DNA from: Micrococcales bacterium
GTDB taxonomy: Bacteria > Actinomycetota > Actinomycetes > Actinomycetales > Dermatophilaceae
Direction: 5' to 3'
Assembly: GCA_030537915.1 (NCBI GenBank)
Contig: JAUNUZ010000085.1
Location: 1 to 8,305 of the forward strand
Length of the DNA: 8,305 bases
The position numbers were made by a program, and so were the translations under genes. The first letter of the stretch is position 1, and each line of letters starts with the position of its first letter. This document shows positions 1 to 5,427 of the stretch, in pieces. Below the pieces are notes generated by a model. The model saw only the letters and a list, made by a program, of their open reading frames with translations. It was not told where the DNA came from and did not search any database.

Positions 1-760
1 GTCGGCCGTGCTCAAAGCCGTCCTGGACGCCGGCCTGCGCGAACCGGGCGACGTGCGGGTCTCGACCCTGGACGAGGCGTCGAAGAGCCGCTGGGAGGAG
101 GCCGGGGTCGCCGTCTGCGGCAATGCCGCGGCCGTCGACGGCGCCGCGGCCGTCATCATCGCGGTCAAGCCGACTGACGTGCCCGCGGTCCTGGAGGACA
201 TCGCAGGCAGTCTGGCGCCCGGCGTGCTCGTCATCAGCATCGCCGCTGGTGTCCGTCTGGCCACACTCGCCGAGCACCTGCCGCAGGGCATCGCCATCAT
301 GCGCGTCATGCCCAACACGCCCGCACTGCTGGGAGCGGGGATGGCCGCGGCCAGTCCTAACGAGCACTGCACGGACGCCGACGTCCAGACCGCAACCGCG
401 CTGTTGCGCTCGACCGGCCGCGTCGTCGTCTTGCCGGAGAAGCAGCAGGACGCGGTGACGGCCCTGTCGGGGTCCGGTCCGGCCTACATCTTCGCGGTCG
501 CCGAGGCGCTCATCGAGGGCGGGGTGCTGCTTGGGCTGCCGCGCGCGACGGCAACCGAGCTGGCCGAGCAGACCCTCTACGGTGCAGCGACGATGGTGCG
601 TGATTCAGGTACCCATCCGAGCCTGCTGCGCGAGCAGGTGACGAGCCCCGGCGGGACGACCGCCGCGGCTCTGCGCGAATTCGACCGGCACGGCCTCCGT
701 TCGGCGATCATCGCCGGGATGGAGGCCGCGGCCGCCAAATCGGCGTCGCTGGGTGGCTGA
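1..760 (+). CDS. proC: Pyrroline-5-carboxylate reductase, 5'-truncated
   Basis: Catalyses the last step of proline synthesis in the cytoplasm, the NAD(P)H-dependent reduction of 1-pyrroline-5-carboxylate to L-proline. The window opens inside the gene: the reading frame is open from base 2 (Ser-Ala-Val...), and the family normally has about 15 more residues upstream carrying the GxGxMG nucleotide-binding loop, so the GTG at base 8 is not the true start. Visible family marks are AVKP near 167-178, MPNTPALLGAGM at 308-343, SGSGPAYIF at 467-493 and the P5CR signature SPGGTTAAAL at 644-673, followed by the usual C-terminal helices that build the dimer. The visible 252 codons plus the missing start match the normal length of about 270. 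It is followed by a spacer with a possible stem-loop, so it probably ends its own transcript. Identification is firm. Confidence 0.96.
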   Translation, partial: SAVLKAVLDAGLREPGDVRVSTLDEASKSRWEEAGVAVCGNAAAVDGAAAVIIAVKPTDVPAVLEDIAGSLAPGVLVISIAAGVRLATLAEHLPQGIAIMRVMPNTPALLGAGMAAASPNEHCTDADVQTATALLRSTGRVVVLPEKQQDAVTALSGSGPAYIFAVAEALIEGGVLLGLPRATATELAEQTLYGAATMVRDSGTHPSLLREQVTSPGGTTAAALREFDRHGLRSAIIAGMEAAAAKSASLGG

Positions 761-786
761 ACGGCGACTGCGGGCCGGCAATCTGG

Positions 787-831
787 GCCTGGCGCAGATA
801 CGTCGTCCGCTCTTGGACCGGACCGCCAGGC
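787..831 (+). terminator. Stem-loop after proC, possible terminator
   Basis: An 8-base inverted repeat, GCCTGGCG (787-794) and CGCCAGGC (824-831), begins 26 bases after the proC stop and encloses a 29-base loop. There is no T-run, but actinobacterial terminators often lack one. The long loop makes it a weak candidate; chance pairing in GC-rich DNA is possible. Confidence 0.35.
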
Positions 832-847
832 TTTCCAGGGGCGCTGT

Positions 848-853
848 TAGGGT
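848..853 (+). promoter_or_regulatory. Possible -10 element before the GNAT gene
   Basis: TAGGGT fits the actinobacterial TAnnnT -10 pattern and lies 57 bases before the GTG start at 911. It predicts a transcript start near 860. I see no good -35 at the usual spacing: TTGGAC at 813-818 is about 29 bases away, which is too far. The same hexamer occurs before acuC and bS22. Confidence 0.35.
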
Positions 854-897
854 TGTCTCGGTCAGACCCGGGGAAGCACTCCCCCCTCCCGCATTCG

Positions 898-905
898 AAA
901 GGTGA
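898..905 (+). promoter_or_regulatory. Ribosome-binding site deciding the GNAT start
   Basis: AAAGGTGA is complementary to the UCACCU part of the 16S 3' end and sits 5 bases before GTG 911. It overlaps the other in-frame GTG at 902, so initiation at 902 is unlikely. Confidence 0.6.
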
Positions 906-910
906 CGCGC

Positions 911-1417
911 GTGAGCGAGATCAGTGTCCGGGTCCTCGGCGAAGAGGAATGGGAGCGCTACAAGGAGTTCCGACTCAAGGCCCTCAAGGAGTCTCCCGAG
1001 GCCTTCGTGGCCGACTTCGACACCGAGGCCGCTTACGAGGACAAGTTTTGGCGCAAGCGCATGCGTCGCTCGGCCCGTCTGCTCGCGGAGTGCGAGGACA
1101 GGCCGGTCGGGATCGTGTCGCTGCGCAAGAGCCAGGAGCTTTTCGAGAACTCCGCGGAGATCTTCGGGCTCTGGGTGGTGCAGTCGCTGCGCGGCACAGG
1201 CATCGCCGCGAGCCTGGTCGAGGCCGCCGCGTCCGCGGCGAATGCCGAGGGACACACTCAGCTTGTCTACTGGGTCGGCACGGACAACGGCCGCGCCGTC
1301 GCCTTCGCGAGCAGCTACGGCTTCCGCCCGACCGAGCACCGTCGCCCGATGGCCCAGCAGGGCAGCGACGACGACGGTGACGAAGAGCTCGCGATGGTGC
1401 TGGCCCTGAGCCGATAG
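911..1417 (+). CDS. GNAT-family N-acetyltransferase
   Basis: A 168-residue protein with the GCN5-related acetyltransferase fold, which moves an acetyl group from acetyl-CoA to an amine. The acceptor cannot be told from sequence. The N-terminal part (residues 1-60) carries the phrase RLKALKESPEAF, common in small-molecule GNATs. A beta strand EIFGLWVV (83-90) leads into motif A, QSLRGTGIAASL (91-102), the acetyl-CoA pyrophosphate loop. Residues 117-139 (QLVYWVGTDNGRAVAFASSYGF) match motif B, with the usual N...A..FY..xGF ending. The start at 911 is preferred over the in-frame GTG at 902 because AAAGGTGA at 898-905 lies 5 bases before it, while 902 has no SD. The gene is single and ends 25 bases before acuC. 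A link to the deacetylase next door (opposing acetylation) is tempting but unproven. Confidence 0.88.
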   Translation: MSEISVRVLGEEEWERYKEFRLKALKESPEAFVADFDTEAAYEDKFWRKRMRRSARLLAECEDRPVGIVSLRKSQELFENSAEIFGLWVVQSLRGTGIAASLVEAAASAANAEGHTQLVYWVGTDNGRAVAFASSYGFRPTEHRRPMAQQGSDDDGDEELAMVLALSR

Positions 1418-1430
1418 TTCACAAAGTCGC

Positions 1431-1436
1431 TAGGGT
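1431..1436 (+). promoter_or_regulatory. -10 element predicting a leaderless acuC transcript
   Basis: TAGGGT (TAnnnT pattern) ends 6 bases before the acuC ATG. With the last base of the hexamer at -7, position +1 falls exactly on the A of ATG 1443. The -35 region is poor: CTGAGC at 1406-1411 matches 3 of 6 bases at 19-base spacing, and overlaps the end of the GNAT gene. The AGGG inside the hexamer could also act as a weak SD, so this reading is not certain. Confidence 0.5.
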
Positions 1437-1442
1437 TCCGTC

Positions 1443-2639
1443 ATGGCGACGCAGGCCCAGGTCATCTGGGACAACGGATTCACTGGCTACAACTTCGGTG
1501 CGAGTCACCCCATGAGCCCGATCCGGCTCGATCTCACCGCTCGGATGTGTCAGCAGTTCGGGCTCTTCGAGGGCCCGCAGGTAGAGGTCTTGGTTCCTGA
1601 CGAGGCGAGCGACGAGGCGTTGGCTCGAGTCCATAGCCAGGCCTACATCGCGGCGGTCCGCCAGGCATCGGACGATCCGGATGCGGCCCAGGCGAGGTTC
1701 GGGCTCGGCACTGACGACGACCCGGCTTTCAAGGGCATCCACGAGGCGAGTGCGCGGATCGCGGAGGGGACTCGGCTCGTCGCCGAGGGGGTGTGGACGG
1801 GGGCCAGCGAGCACGGCGTCAACTTCACCGGCGGTATGCACCACGCGATGCCCGACCGAGCATCCGGCTTCTGCATCTATAACGACGCGGGCCTGGCAAT
1901 CGACTGGCTGCTGCGCCAGGGGGTTCAGCGGGTCGCCTACGTCGATGTCGATGCCCATCACGGCGACGGCGTTGAGCGGATGTTCTGGAACGACCCGCGG
2001 GTGCTCACGATCTCGTTGCACGAGACCGGCACGGTGCTCTTCCCCGGCACGGGCTTCCCGCGGGACATCGGTGGGCCCGACGCCGAGGGTTTCGCGGTCA
2101 ACGTAGCGCTGCCACCGGGGATCGGGGATGCTCCTTGGCTGCGTGCCGTGCATGCGGTCGCCCCCGCGCTCATCCGGGCGTTCGATCCCCAGATCCTCAT
2201 CACCCAGCACGGTGCAGACTCGCACTACACAGACCCGCTGGCGCACCTGTCGATCTCCATCGACGCCCAGCGCCTCGTGGCCCAGACGCTGCACGATCTC
2301 GCGCACGAGGTGTGCGGTGGCCGTTGGGTGGCTCTCGGCGGGGGTGGCTATGAGGTCATCGGGGTCGTGCCGCGCAGCTGGACCCACCTCGTCGCAATCG
2401 CAGCGCATCGCGACATCGACGTCGAGGCCCCCGTCCCGCAAGCTTGGCTCGACGACGTGATGGCGCGCTTCGACGTCGAGGCGCCCCCGCTGATGACGGA
2501 CGGCACGTCCGAGCGGGGCCGGATCTGGTACCGCCCGTGGGAGTCGGGCTACGACCCCGAGAACGCGACGGACCGGGCGATCATGGCCACTCGCGAGGCG
2601 ACCTTCTCCCATCACGGCCTCGACCACTGGTTCGACTGA
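1443..2639 (+). CDS. acuC: AcuC-like class I histone deacetylase family protein
   Basis: A 398-residue zinc-dependent deacylase of the arginase/HDAC fold. In Bacillus subtilis AcuC removes acetyl groups from lysine of acetyl-CoA synthetase and so reactivates it; the same target here is inference. All catalytic marks are visible: the paired histidines GGMHHAMP (His133, His134), the metal-binding block YVDVDAHHGDGVE with Asp170 and His172 as zinc ligands, the third ligand Asp259 in QHGADSHYTDPL, and the transition-state tyrosine Tyr303 in LGGGGYE. Length agrees with AcuC proteins. The start at ATG 1443 gives the conserved N-terminal HDAC phrase around SHPMSPIRLDLT. The C-terminal tail (about 340-398, ending in HHGLDHWFD) lies beyond the core fold and is typical of the bacterial AcuC type. 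It sits alone between GNAT and bS22, where mycobacteria have a small DNA-binding protein gene instead. Confidence 0.93.
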   Translation: MATQAQVIWDNGFTGYNFGASHPMSPIRLDLTARMCQQFGLFEGPQVEVLVPDEASDEALARVHSQAYIAAVRQASDDPDAAQARFGLGTDDDPAFKGIHEASARIAEGTRLVAEGVWTGASEHGVNFTGGMHHAMPDRASGFCIYNDAGLAIDWLLRQGVQRVAYVDVDAHHGDGVERMFWNDPRVLTISLHETGTVLFPGTGFPRDIGGPDAEGFAVNVALPPGIGDAPWLRAVHAVAPALIRAFDPQILITQHGADSHYTDPLAHLSISIDAQRLVAQTLHDLAHEVCGGRWVALGGGGYEVIGVVPRSWTHLVAIAAHRDIDVEAPVPQAWLDDVMARFDVEAPPLMTDGTSERGRIWYRPWESGYDPENATDRAIMATREATFSHHGLDHWFD

Positions 2640-2657
2640 GCGGGCCACGCTGCGCGA

Positions 2658-2688
2658 TTAACGTCCCCGCATCGGCGGGGAGTAGGGT
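2658..2688 (+). promoter_or_regulatory. Promoter of the bS22 gene
   Basis: TTAACG (2658-2663, 4 of 6 matches to TTGACA) and TAGGGT (2683-2688) are separated by 19 bases. Predicted start is A2695, giving a leader of about 55 bases with a strong SD. The spacer holds a perfect inverted repeat (2665-2680). The gene needs its own strong expression as a ribosomal protein, which fits. Confidence 0.55.
2665..2680 (+). repeat. Perfect inverted repeat within the bS22 promoter spacer
   Basis: CCCCGC (2665-2670) and GCGGGG (2675-2680) flank a four-base loop ATCG. It begins 26 bases after the acuC stop and lies between the -35 and -10 elements. It could be the acuC terminator, an operator, or both. No T-run follows. 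Confidence 0.5.
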
Positions 2689-2735
2689 GGCACGAACGTC
2701 TCGCGCACCGTGCGCATCACCGATCCGTTCGACCA

Positions 2736-2743
2736 GAGAAGGA
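2736..2743 (+). promoter_or_regulatory. Ribosome-binding site of bS22
   Basis: GAGAAGGA, 6 bases before ATG 2750, fixes the start of a gene too short for most gene finders. Confidence 0.75.
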
Positions 2744-2749
2744 CCACAC

Positions 2750-2848
2750 ATGGGCTCTGTGATCAAGAAGCGCCGCAAGCGGATGGCCAAGAAGAAGCAC
2801 CGCAAACTGCTGCGCAAGACGCGACACCAGCGTCGTAACAAGAAGTAG
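2750..2848 (+). CDS. 30S ribosomal protein bS22 (AURKAIP1/COX24 domain)
   Basis: A 32-residue, extremely basic protein (MGSVIKKRRKRMAKKKHRKL at its start, ending RRNKK). It closely resembles the small protein found in mycobacterial ribosome structures near the decoding centre of the small subunit and named bS22; the family is annotated as AURKAIP1/COX24-domain protein after a mitochondrial ribosome relative. About half the residues are Lys or Arg, with a hydrophobic pair at Leu20-Leu21 and no acidic residue. It is unrelated to the E. coli S22 (Sra). It has its own promoter, a strong SD and three downstream hairpins, so it is probably a single-gene transcript. Position between proC and the epimerase-like gene matches Rv0500B of M. 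tuberculosis. Identification rests on near-identity to the known family and is firm despite the length. Confidence 0.95.
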   Translation: MGSVIKKRRKRMAKKKHRKLLRKTRHQRRNKK

Positions 2849-2849
2849 T

Positions 2850-2866
2850 CGCGGTCCATATCCGCG
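2850..2866 (+). terminator. First hairpin after bS22
   Basis: CGCGG (2850-2854) pairs with CCGCG (2862-2866) around a 7-base A/T-rich loop, starting 2 bases after the stop codon. Alone it is weak; it is the first of three stems in a row and may protect or end the bS22 transcript. Confidence 0.4.
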
Positions 2867-2868
2867 CC

Positions 2869-2887
2869 GACCCCACACACCGGGGTC
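2869..2887 (+). terminator. Second hairpin after bS22
   Basis: GACCCC (2869-2874) pairs perfectly with GGGGTC (2882-2887) around a 7-base loop (ACACACC). TGTG follows rather than a T-run. Confidence 0.5.
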
Positions 2888-2903
2888 TGTGACGGGGCAA
2901 CCG

Positions 2904-2927
2904 GGCCGCCGCCCGCGGGTGGCGGCC
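2904..2927 (+). terminator. Third, strongest hairpin after bS22
   Basis: GGCCGCC (2904-2910) pairs with GGCGGCC (2921-2927). The stem continues inward through a G-T wobble (2911/2920) to CCC (2912-2914) and GGG (2917-2919), so nearly the whole 24 bases can fold. Only TT follows, as is common for actinobacterial intrinsic terminators. Most likely the main terminator between bS22 and the next operon. Confidence 0.65.
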
Positions 2928-2941
2928 TTCGGCATGCCCCG

Positions 2942-2947
2942 TAGGAT
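2942..2947 (+). promoter_or_regulatory. Possible -10 element before the epimerase-like gene
   Basis: TAGGAT fits TAnnnT and predicts a start near 2954, 41 bases before ATG 2995. No convincing -35 is visible because the third terminator stem occupies that region. Confidence 0.4.
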
Positions 2948-2982
2948 CGACCAGGGCGATGGGCCCGAGAGGCGCAACGACT

Positions 2983-2990
2983 GGGAGGGG
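2983..2990 (+). promoter_or_regulatory. Ribosome-binding site deciding the epimerase-like start
   Basis: GGGAGGGG ends 4 bases before ATG 2995. It favours this start over the in-frame ATG at 2959, which would add 12 residues that do not belong to the Rossmann fold. Confidence 0.6.
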
Positions 2991-2994
2991 CCCG

Positions 2995-4068
2995 ATGACC
3001 TCGACGGTGCTCGTCACCGGTGTGTCTCGCTACGTCGGCGCGCTTTTCGCTCGTGAGCTCAGCCATGATCCGCGCGTAGGCCGCGTGATCGGGATCGACC
3101 TGCTGGAGCCGCGCTATCCCTTGGGTTCGGCCGAATTCGTGCGCGCCTACATCGGCAATCCGCTCGTCGGCAAGATCATCGCCCAGGCGGGTGTCGACAC
3201 GGTCGTGCACCTTTCGGTCAGCGACCAGGACGTCCGCGACGGCAGCGCCCGCGTCTCCCAGAAGGAGCGCAACGTCATCGGCACGATGCAGCTGCTTGCC
3301 TTCTGCACGGCCCGCCCAAGCGTGCGCCGCGTCGTCCTGAAGTCGAGCGCGTCGGTCTACGGCTCATCACCGCAGGACTCCGCCGTTTTCACCGAAGACA
3401 TGCCGGCCGGGGCGCAGATTCGGGCCGGCCACGTCAGGGATGTTCTTGAGGTCGAGGGCTATGTGCGCGGCGTGAGCCGGCGCCGCCCGGACATCGTCAC
3501 CTGCACCCTGCGGATGGCGCACATCGTGGCTGCGGCGATCGAGTCCAATCTGACGGACTTTCTGCGCGCGTCTGTGCTGCCCGTGCCGCTGGGCTACGAC
3601 CCGAGGTGGCAACTGCTCCACCCCGAGGACGCGATCGCGGCCCTCGTCGCGGCGGCGACCGACGCGAACGCGCAGGCCAACGGGGTCGTCAACGTCGCGG
3701 GGGACGGCGTGCTGTCGCTGTCGACCATCGCCCGGCGGCTCGGGCGGCCCGTCCTGCCACTGCCCGCGGCGACGGGCCGTCGGCTCGGCTCGGTTGCGCG
3801 CCGTCTGCACCTGCGCTCGATGTCCGAGGACCAGATGGACTACCTCATGTGGGGCCGCTGCCTTGACACGACCCGGATGCGGACGCTGCTCGGGGTCGCG
3901 CCGAAGTGGTCGACCGGGGCGGTGGTCGACGAATTCGCCCGTAGCCTGCCCGAATCCACGCCCGGGGGAGTGCCCGGGCTGCGCGACGCGGCTCGCTGGG
4001 TCGGGTCCGTCGGCGCCGGGTTGCGCTCGTGCGAGCCGACCGGTGGCTCGACAGGTGGCCTGCCGTGA
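2995..4068 (+). CDS. NAD-dependent epimerase/dehydratase-like protein (extended SDR)
   Basis: A 357-residue protein of the extended short-chain dehydrogenase/reductase family, strongly resembling Rv0501 of M. tuberculosis (listed as galE2, function unproven). The N-terminal Rossmann loop is TGVSRYVG (residues 8-15), a variant of TGxxGxxG with Arg/Tyr in place of the central glycine region, and Asp35 ends the second strand as expected for NAD binding. Further marks are DTVVHLS (68-74), NVIGTMQLL (93-101), the active-site strand RVVLKSSASVYGSSP (112-126) and LRMAHIV (172-178). Where the family normally has YxxxK, this protein reads H146-V-R-D-V150, so both catalytic residues are absent; Rv0501 also lacks them as I recall it. 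The last 35 residues are low-complexity. It overlaps the acyltransferase gene by four bases (GTGA). Epimerase activity is doubtful; substrate unknown. Confidence 0.85.
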   Translation: MTSTVLVTGVSRYVGALFARELSHDPRVGRVIGIDLLEPRYPLGSAEFVRAYIGNPLVGKIIAQAGVDTVVHLSVSDQDVRDGSARVSQKERNVIGTMQLLAFCTARPSVRRVVLKSSASVYGSSPQDSAVFTEDMPAGAQIRAGHVRDVLEVEGYVRGVSRRRPDIVTCTLRMAHIVAAAIESNLTDFLRASVLPVPLGYDPRWQLLHPEDAIAALVAAATDANAQANGVVNVAGDGVLSLSTIARRLGRPVLPLPAATGRRLGSVARRLHLRSMSEDQMDYLMWGRCLDTTRMRTLLGVAPKWSTGAVVDEFARSLPESTPGGVPGLRDAARWVGSVGAGLRSCEPTGGSTGGLP

Positions 4069-4997
4069 GTGCCGATGAGCAGCTTGAGCGGGGTGTCGAA
4101 CTCCTCATCACAACCCTGCGCTGGGCCGTGCGCCAGACATCCTCGGACCTGACGGAGCGGGAGATCGAGCAGCGGGTCGCGGCCTTCCTCGCCTACGTGC
4201 GTCGGCGGGTGACCGGCGAGATCGAGATCGACGAGTTCGGCTTCGATTCGGATTTCACGCGGCACGTCTACCTGCCCGTACTACGCGTGCTCTACCGCCG
4301 CTGGTTCCGGGTCCAGGTATCCGGGATCGAGCACATCCCCGCGCAAGGTCCCGCGCTCGTTGTCGCGAATCACTCCGGGACGATCCCGCTCGACTGCCTC
4401 ATGGCCCAGGTCGCCGTCCACGACACCCACCCACAGGGGCGGTTCCTGCGACTGCTCGGCGCTGACCTGGTGTTTCGCACGCCGTTCCTCGGCGAGACCT
4501 TCCGAGCCGGCGGGACGACCTTGGCGTCACCGAATGATGCCCAGCGCCTCCTGGGCCTGGGAGAGCTCGTCGGCGTCTGGCCCGAGGGCTACAAAGGGGT
4601 CGGCAAGCCGTTCTCGGAGCGCTATCGACTGCAGCGCTTCGGGCGTGGTGGTTTCGTCGCGACGGCGCTGCGCACCGGCGCTCCGATCGTGCCGTGCTCT
4701 ATCGTCGGGGCGGAGGAGACCTACCCCAAGATCGGCGAGATCAGCCCGCTCGCGCACCTGCTCGATATCCCCTACTTCCCCGTGACGCCGACCTTCCCGC
4801 ACCTGGGGTTGCTCGGACTCGTTCCGCTCCCGAGTCAGTGGATCATCGACTTCTCCCCACCGCTGGATACGAGCGACCTCGGGCCGGAAGCCGCCGACGA
4901 CCCGCTCCTCGTTTACGACCTCACCGATCGGATCCGCGAGACGATTCAGCGCCGACTCCACGTCCTCCTGGGGCAGCGCGGGCCGGTCTTCGGTTAG
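4065..4997 (+). CDS. Lysophospholipid acyltransferase family protein (MGAT-like)
   Basis: A 310-residue member of the PlsC-like acyltransferase fold, which transfers an acyl chain from a CoA or carrier donor to a lipid hydroxyl. The catalytic block is VVANHSGTIPLD (residues 99-110); His103 and Asp110 are separated by six residues as in the MGAT-like branch, rather than by four as in PlsC. The donor and acceptor-binding blocks are VWPEGYKGVGKPF (171-183) and GAPIVPCSIVGAEE (205-218). The N-terminal 60 residues are charged and helical; no clear membrane helix is seen, so a peripheral membrane location is likely. GTG 4065 is chosen because it overlaps the upstream stop as GTGA, with AGGTGG at 4053-4058 six bases before it; GTG 4029 would add 12 residues. 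It resembles Rv0502, whose gene is likewise next to the epimerase-like gene. Substrate unknown. Confidence 0.9.
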   Translation: MSADEQLERGVELLITTLRWAVRQTSSDLTEREIEQRVAAFLAYVRRRVTGEIEIDEFGFDSDFTRHVYLPVLRVLYRRWFRVQVSGIEHIPAQGPALVVANHSGTIPLDCLMAQVAVHDTHPQGRFLRLLGADLVFRTPFLGETFRAGGTTLASPNDAQRLLGLGELVGVWPEGYKGVGKPFSERYRLQRFGRGGFVATALRTGAPIVPCSIVGAEETYPKIGEISPLAHLLDIPYFPVTPTFPHLGLLGLVPLPSQWIIDFSPPLDTSDLGPEAADDPLLVYDLTDRIRETIQRRLHVLLGQRGPVFG

Positions 4998-5013
4998 GGC
5001 TCGTCCCAGCGGC

Positions 5014-5033
5014 GGGTTGTCGGCCGACACCCC
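5014..5033 (+). repeat. Palindrome after the acyltransferase gene
   Basis: TGTCGG/CCGACA (5018-5029) is a perfect 12-base palindrome. After one mismatched pair (5017/5030) it extends with GGG (5014-5016) and CCC (5031-5033), giving 9 of 10 paired positions. It begins 17 bases after the acyltransferase stop. It could be a short-loop terminator or a dimeric repressor site for the next gene; it does not match the Rex operator. Confidence 0.5.
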
Positions 5034-5142
5034 TGCGCTGTCGTCCGCATCCGGAAATGAGCGTGCGAACGCCTCGAGACGCCCACGCAGTCGCGGCTCG
5101 CGCGGGATCGATTCGTGGGTAGCCTGCGAAATGGGGGCGTCT

Positions 5143-5148
5143 TACAGT
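5143..5148 (+). promoter_or_regulatory. -10 element predicting a leaderless glutaredoxin-like transcript
   Basis: TACAGT ends 6 bases before ATG 5155, so position +1 would be the A of that ATG. The only SD-like bases, GAGG at 5151-5154, touch the ATG and cannot work as a normal SD. No good -35 is seen at 16-19 bases. An ATG at 5149 would overlap the predicted transcription start zone and is disfavoured. Confidence 0.5.
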
Positions 5149-5154
5149 ATGAGG

Positions 5155-5427
5155 ATGAGCGCCGCCGAAACCCGGATCACCGTCATCACGAAGCCCGGAT
5201 GCCACCTGTGCTTGCTGGCCCGCCAGGTCATCGAGCGGGTGGCCGCGGAGTTCGGCGTCGGCTGGGAGGAACGCTCGATCGTCGATATCGACAGTCCGGA
5301 CCCGCTGTGGTGGGAGCAACTGCCGGTCACTCTCGTCGATGGGCGTCAGCACGATTACTGGCGCGTTAGTGAGAGCCGGTTACGTGCGGTCCTGAAGTCT
5401 GAACCCGCGAAAGCGGCTGACTGGTGA
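5155..5427 (+). CDS. Glutaredoxin-like protein (thioredoxin fold, DUF836 type)
   Basis: A 90-residue cytoplasmic protein with a thioredoxin fold. The first strand ITVITKPGC leads to the redox motif C16-H-L-C19, and LPVTLVDG (56-63) supplies the cis-proline loop found in glutaredoxins. The ending QHDYWRVSESRLRAVL (65-80) is typical of this short actinobacterial family, whose electron donor and partners are not established. It corresponds in place and type to Rv0508 of M. tuberculosis, which also precedes hemA. The frame stays open upstream to TTG 5017, but the extra residues are Arg/Ser-rich and have no family counterpart, so ATG 5155 is chosen. The 157-base gap before it (4998-5154) holds only the palindrome and the -10; in several relatives a HAD-family phosphatase lies there. 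A rex regulatory region follows at once. Confidence 0.87.
   Translation: MSAAETRITVITKPGCHLCLLARQVIERVAAEFGVGWEERSIVDIDSPDPLWWEQLPVTLVDGRQHDYWRVSESRLRAVLKSEPAKAADW

Noticed and set aside
605..1339. Open frame on the - strand over the end of proC and the GNAT gene (244 codons)
   Set aside because: Arg-rich shadow with no family likeness, spanning the proC-GNAT spacer and stem-loop.
1407..1424. Rex-like operator near TTCACAA (1418-1424) before acuC
   Set aside because: Only the right arm fits; the left arm (1407-1413) does not resemble TTGTGAA, and the bases lie across the GNAT stop codon.
1419..2648. Long open frame on the - strand opposite acuC (409 codons)
   Set aside because: It mirrors acuC codon by codon, as expected for GC-rich DNA with few stops on the opposite strand. 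It is rich in Arg, Val, Asp and Gly with no domain I recognise, while the + strand shows every HDAC catalytic residue.
2444..2848. 134-codon frame ending with bS22, suggesting a longer protein
   Set aside because: The frame runs through the end of acuC and the promoter region only because stops are rare. The SD at 2736-2743 and the family's 32-33 residue size place the start at 2750.
4029..4064. Earlier GTG start for the acyltransferase
   Set aside because: It would overlap the epimerase-like gene by 40 bases without a visible SD; GTG 4065 has a GTGA overlap and AGGTGG six bases before it.
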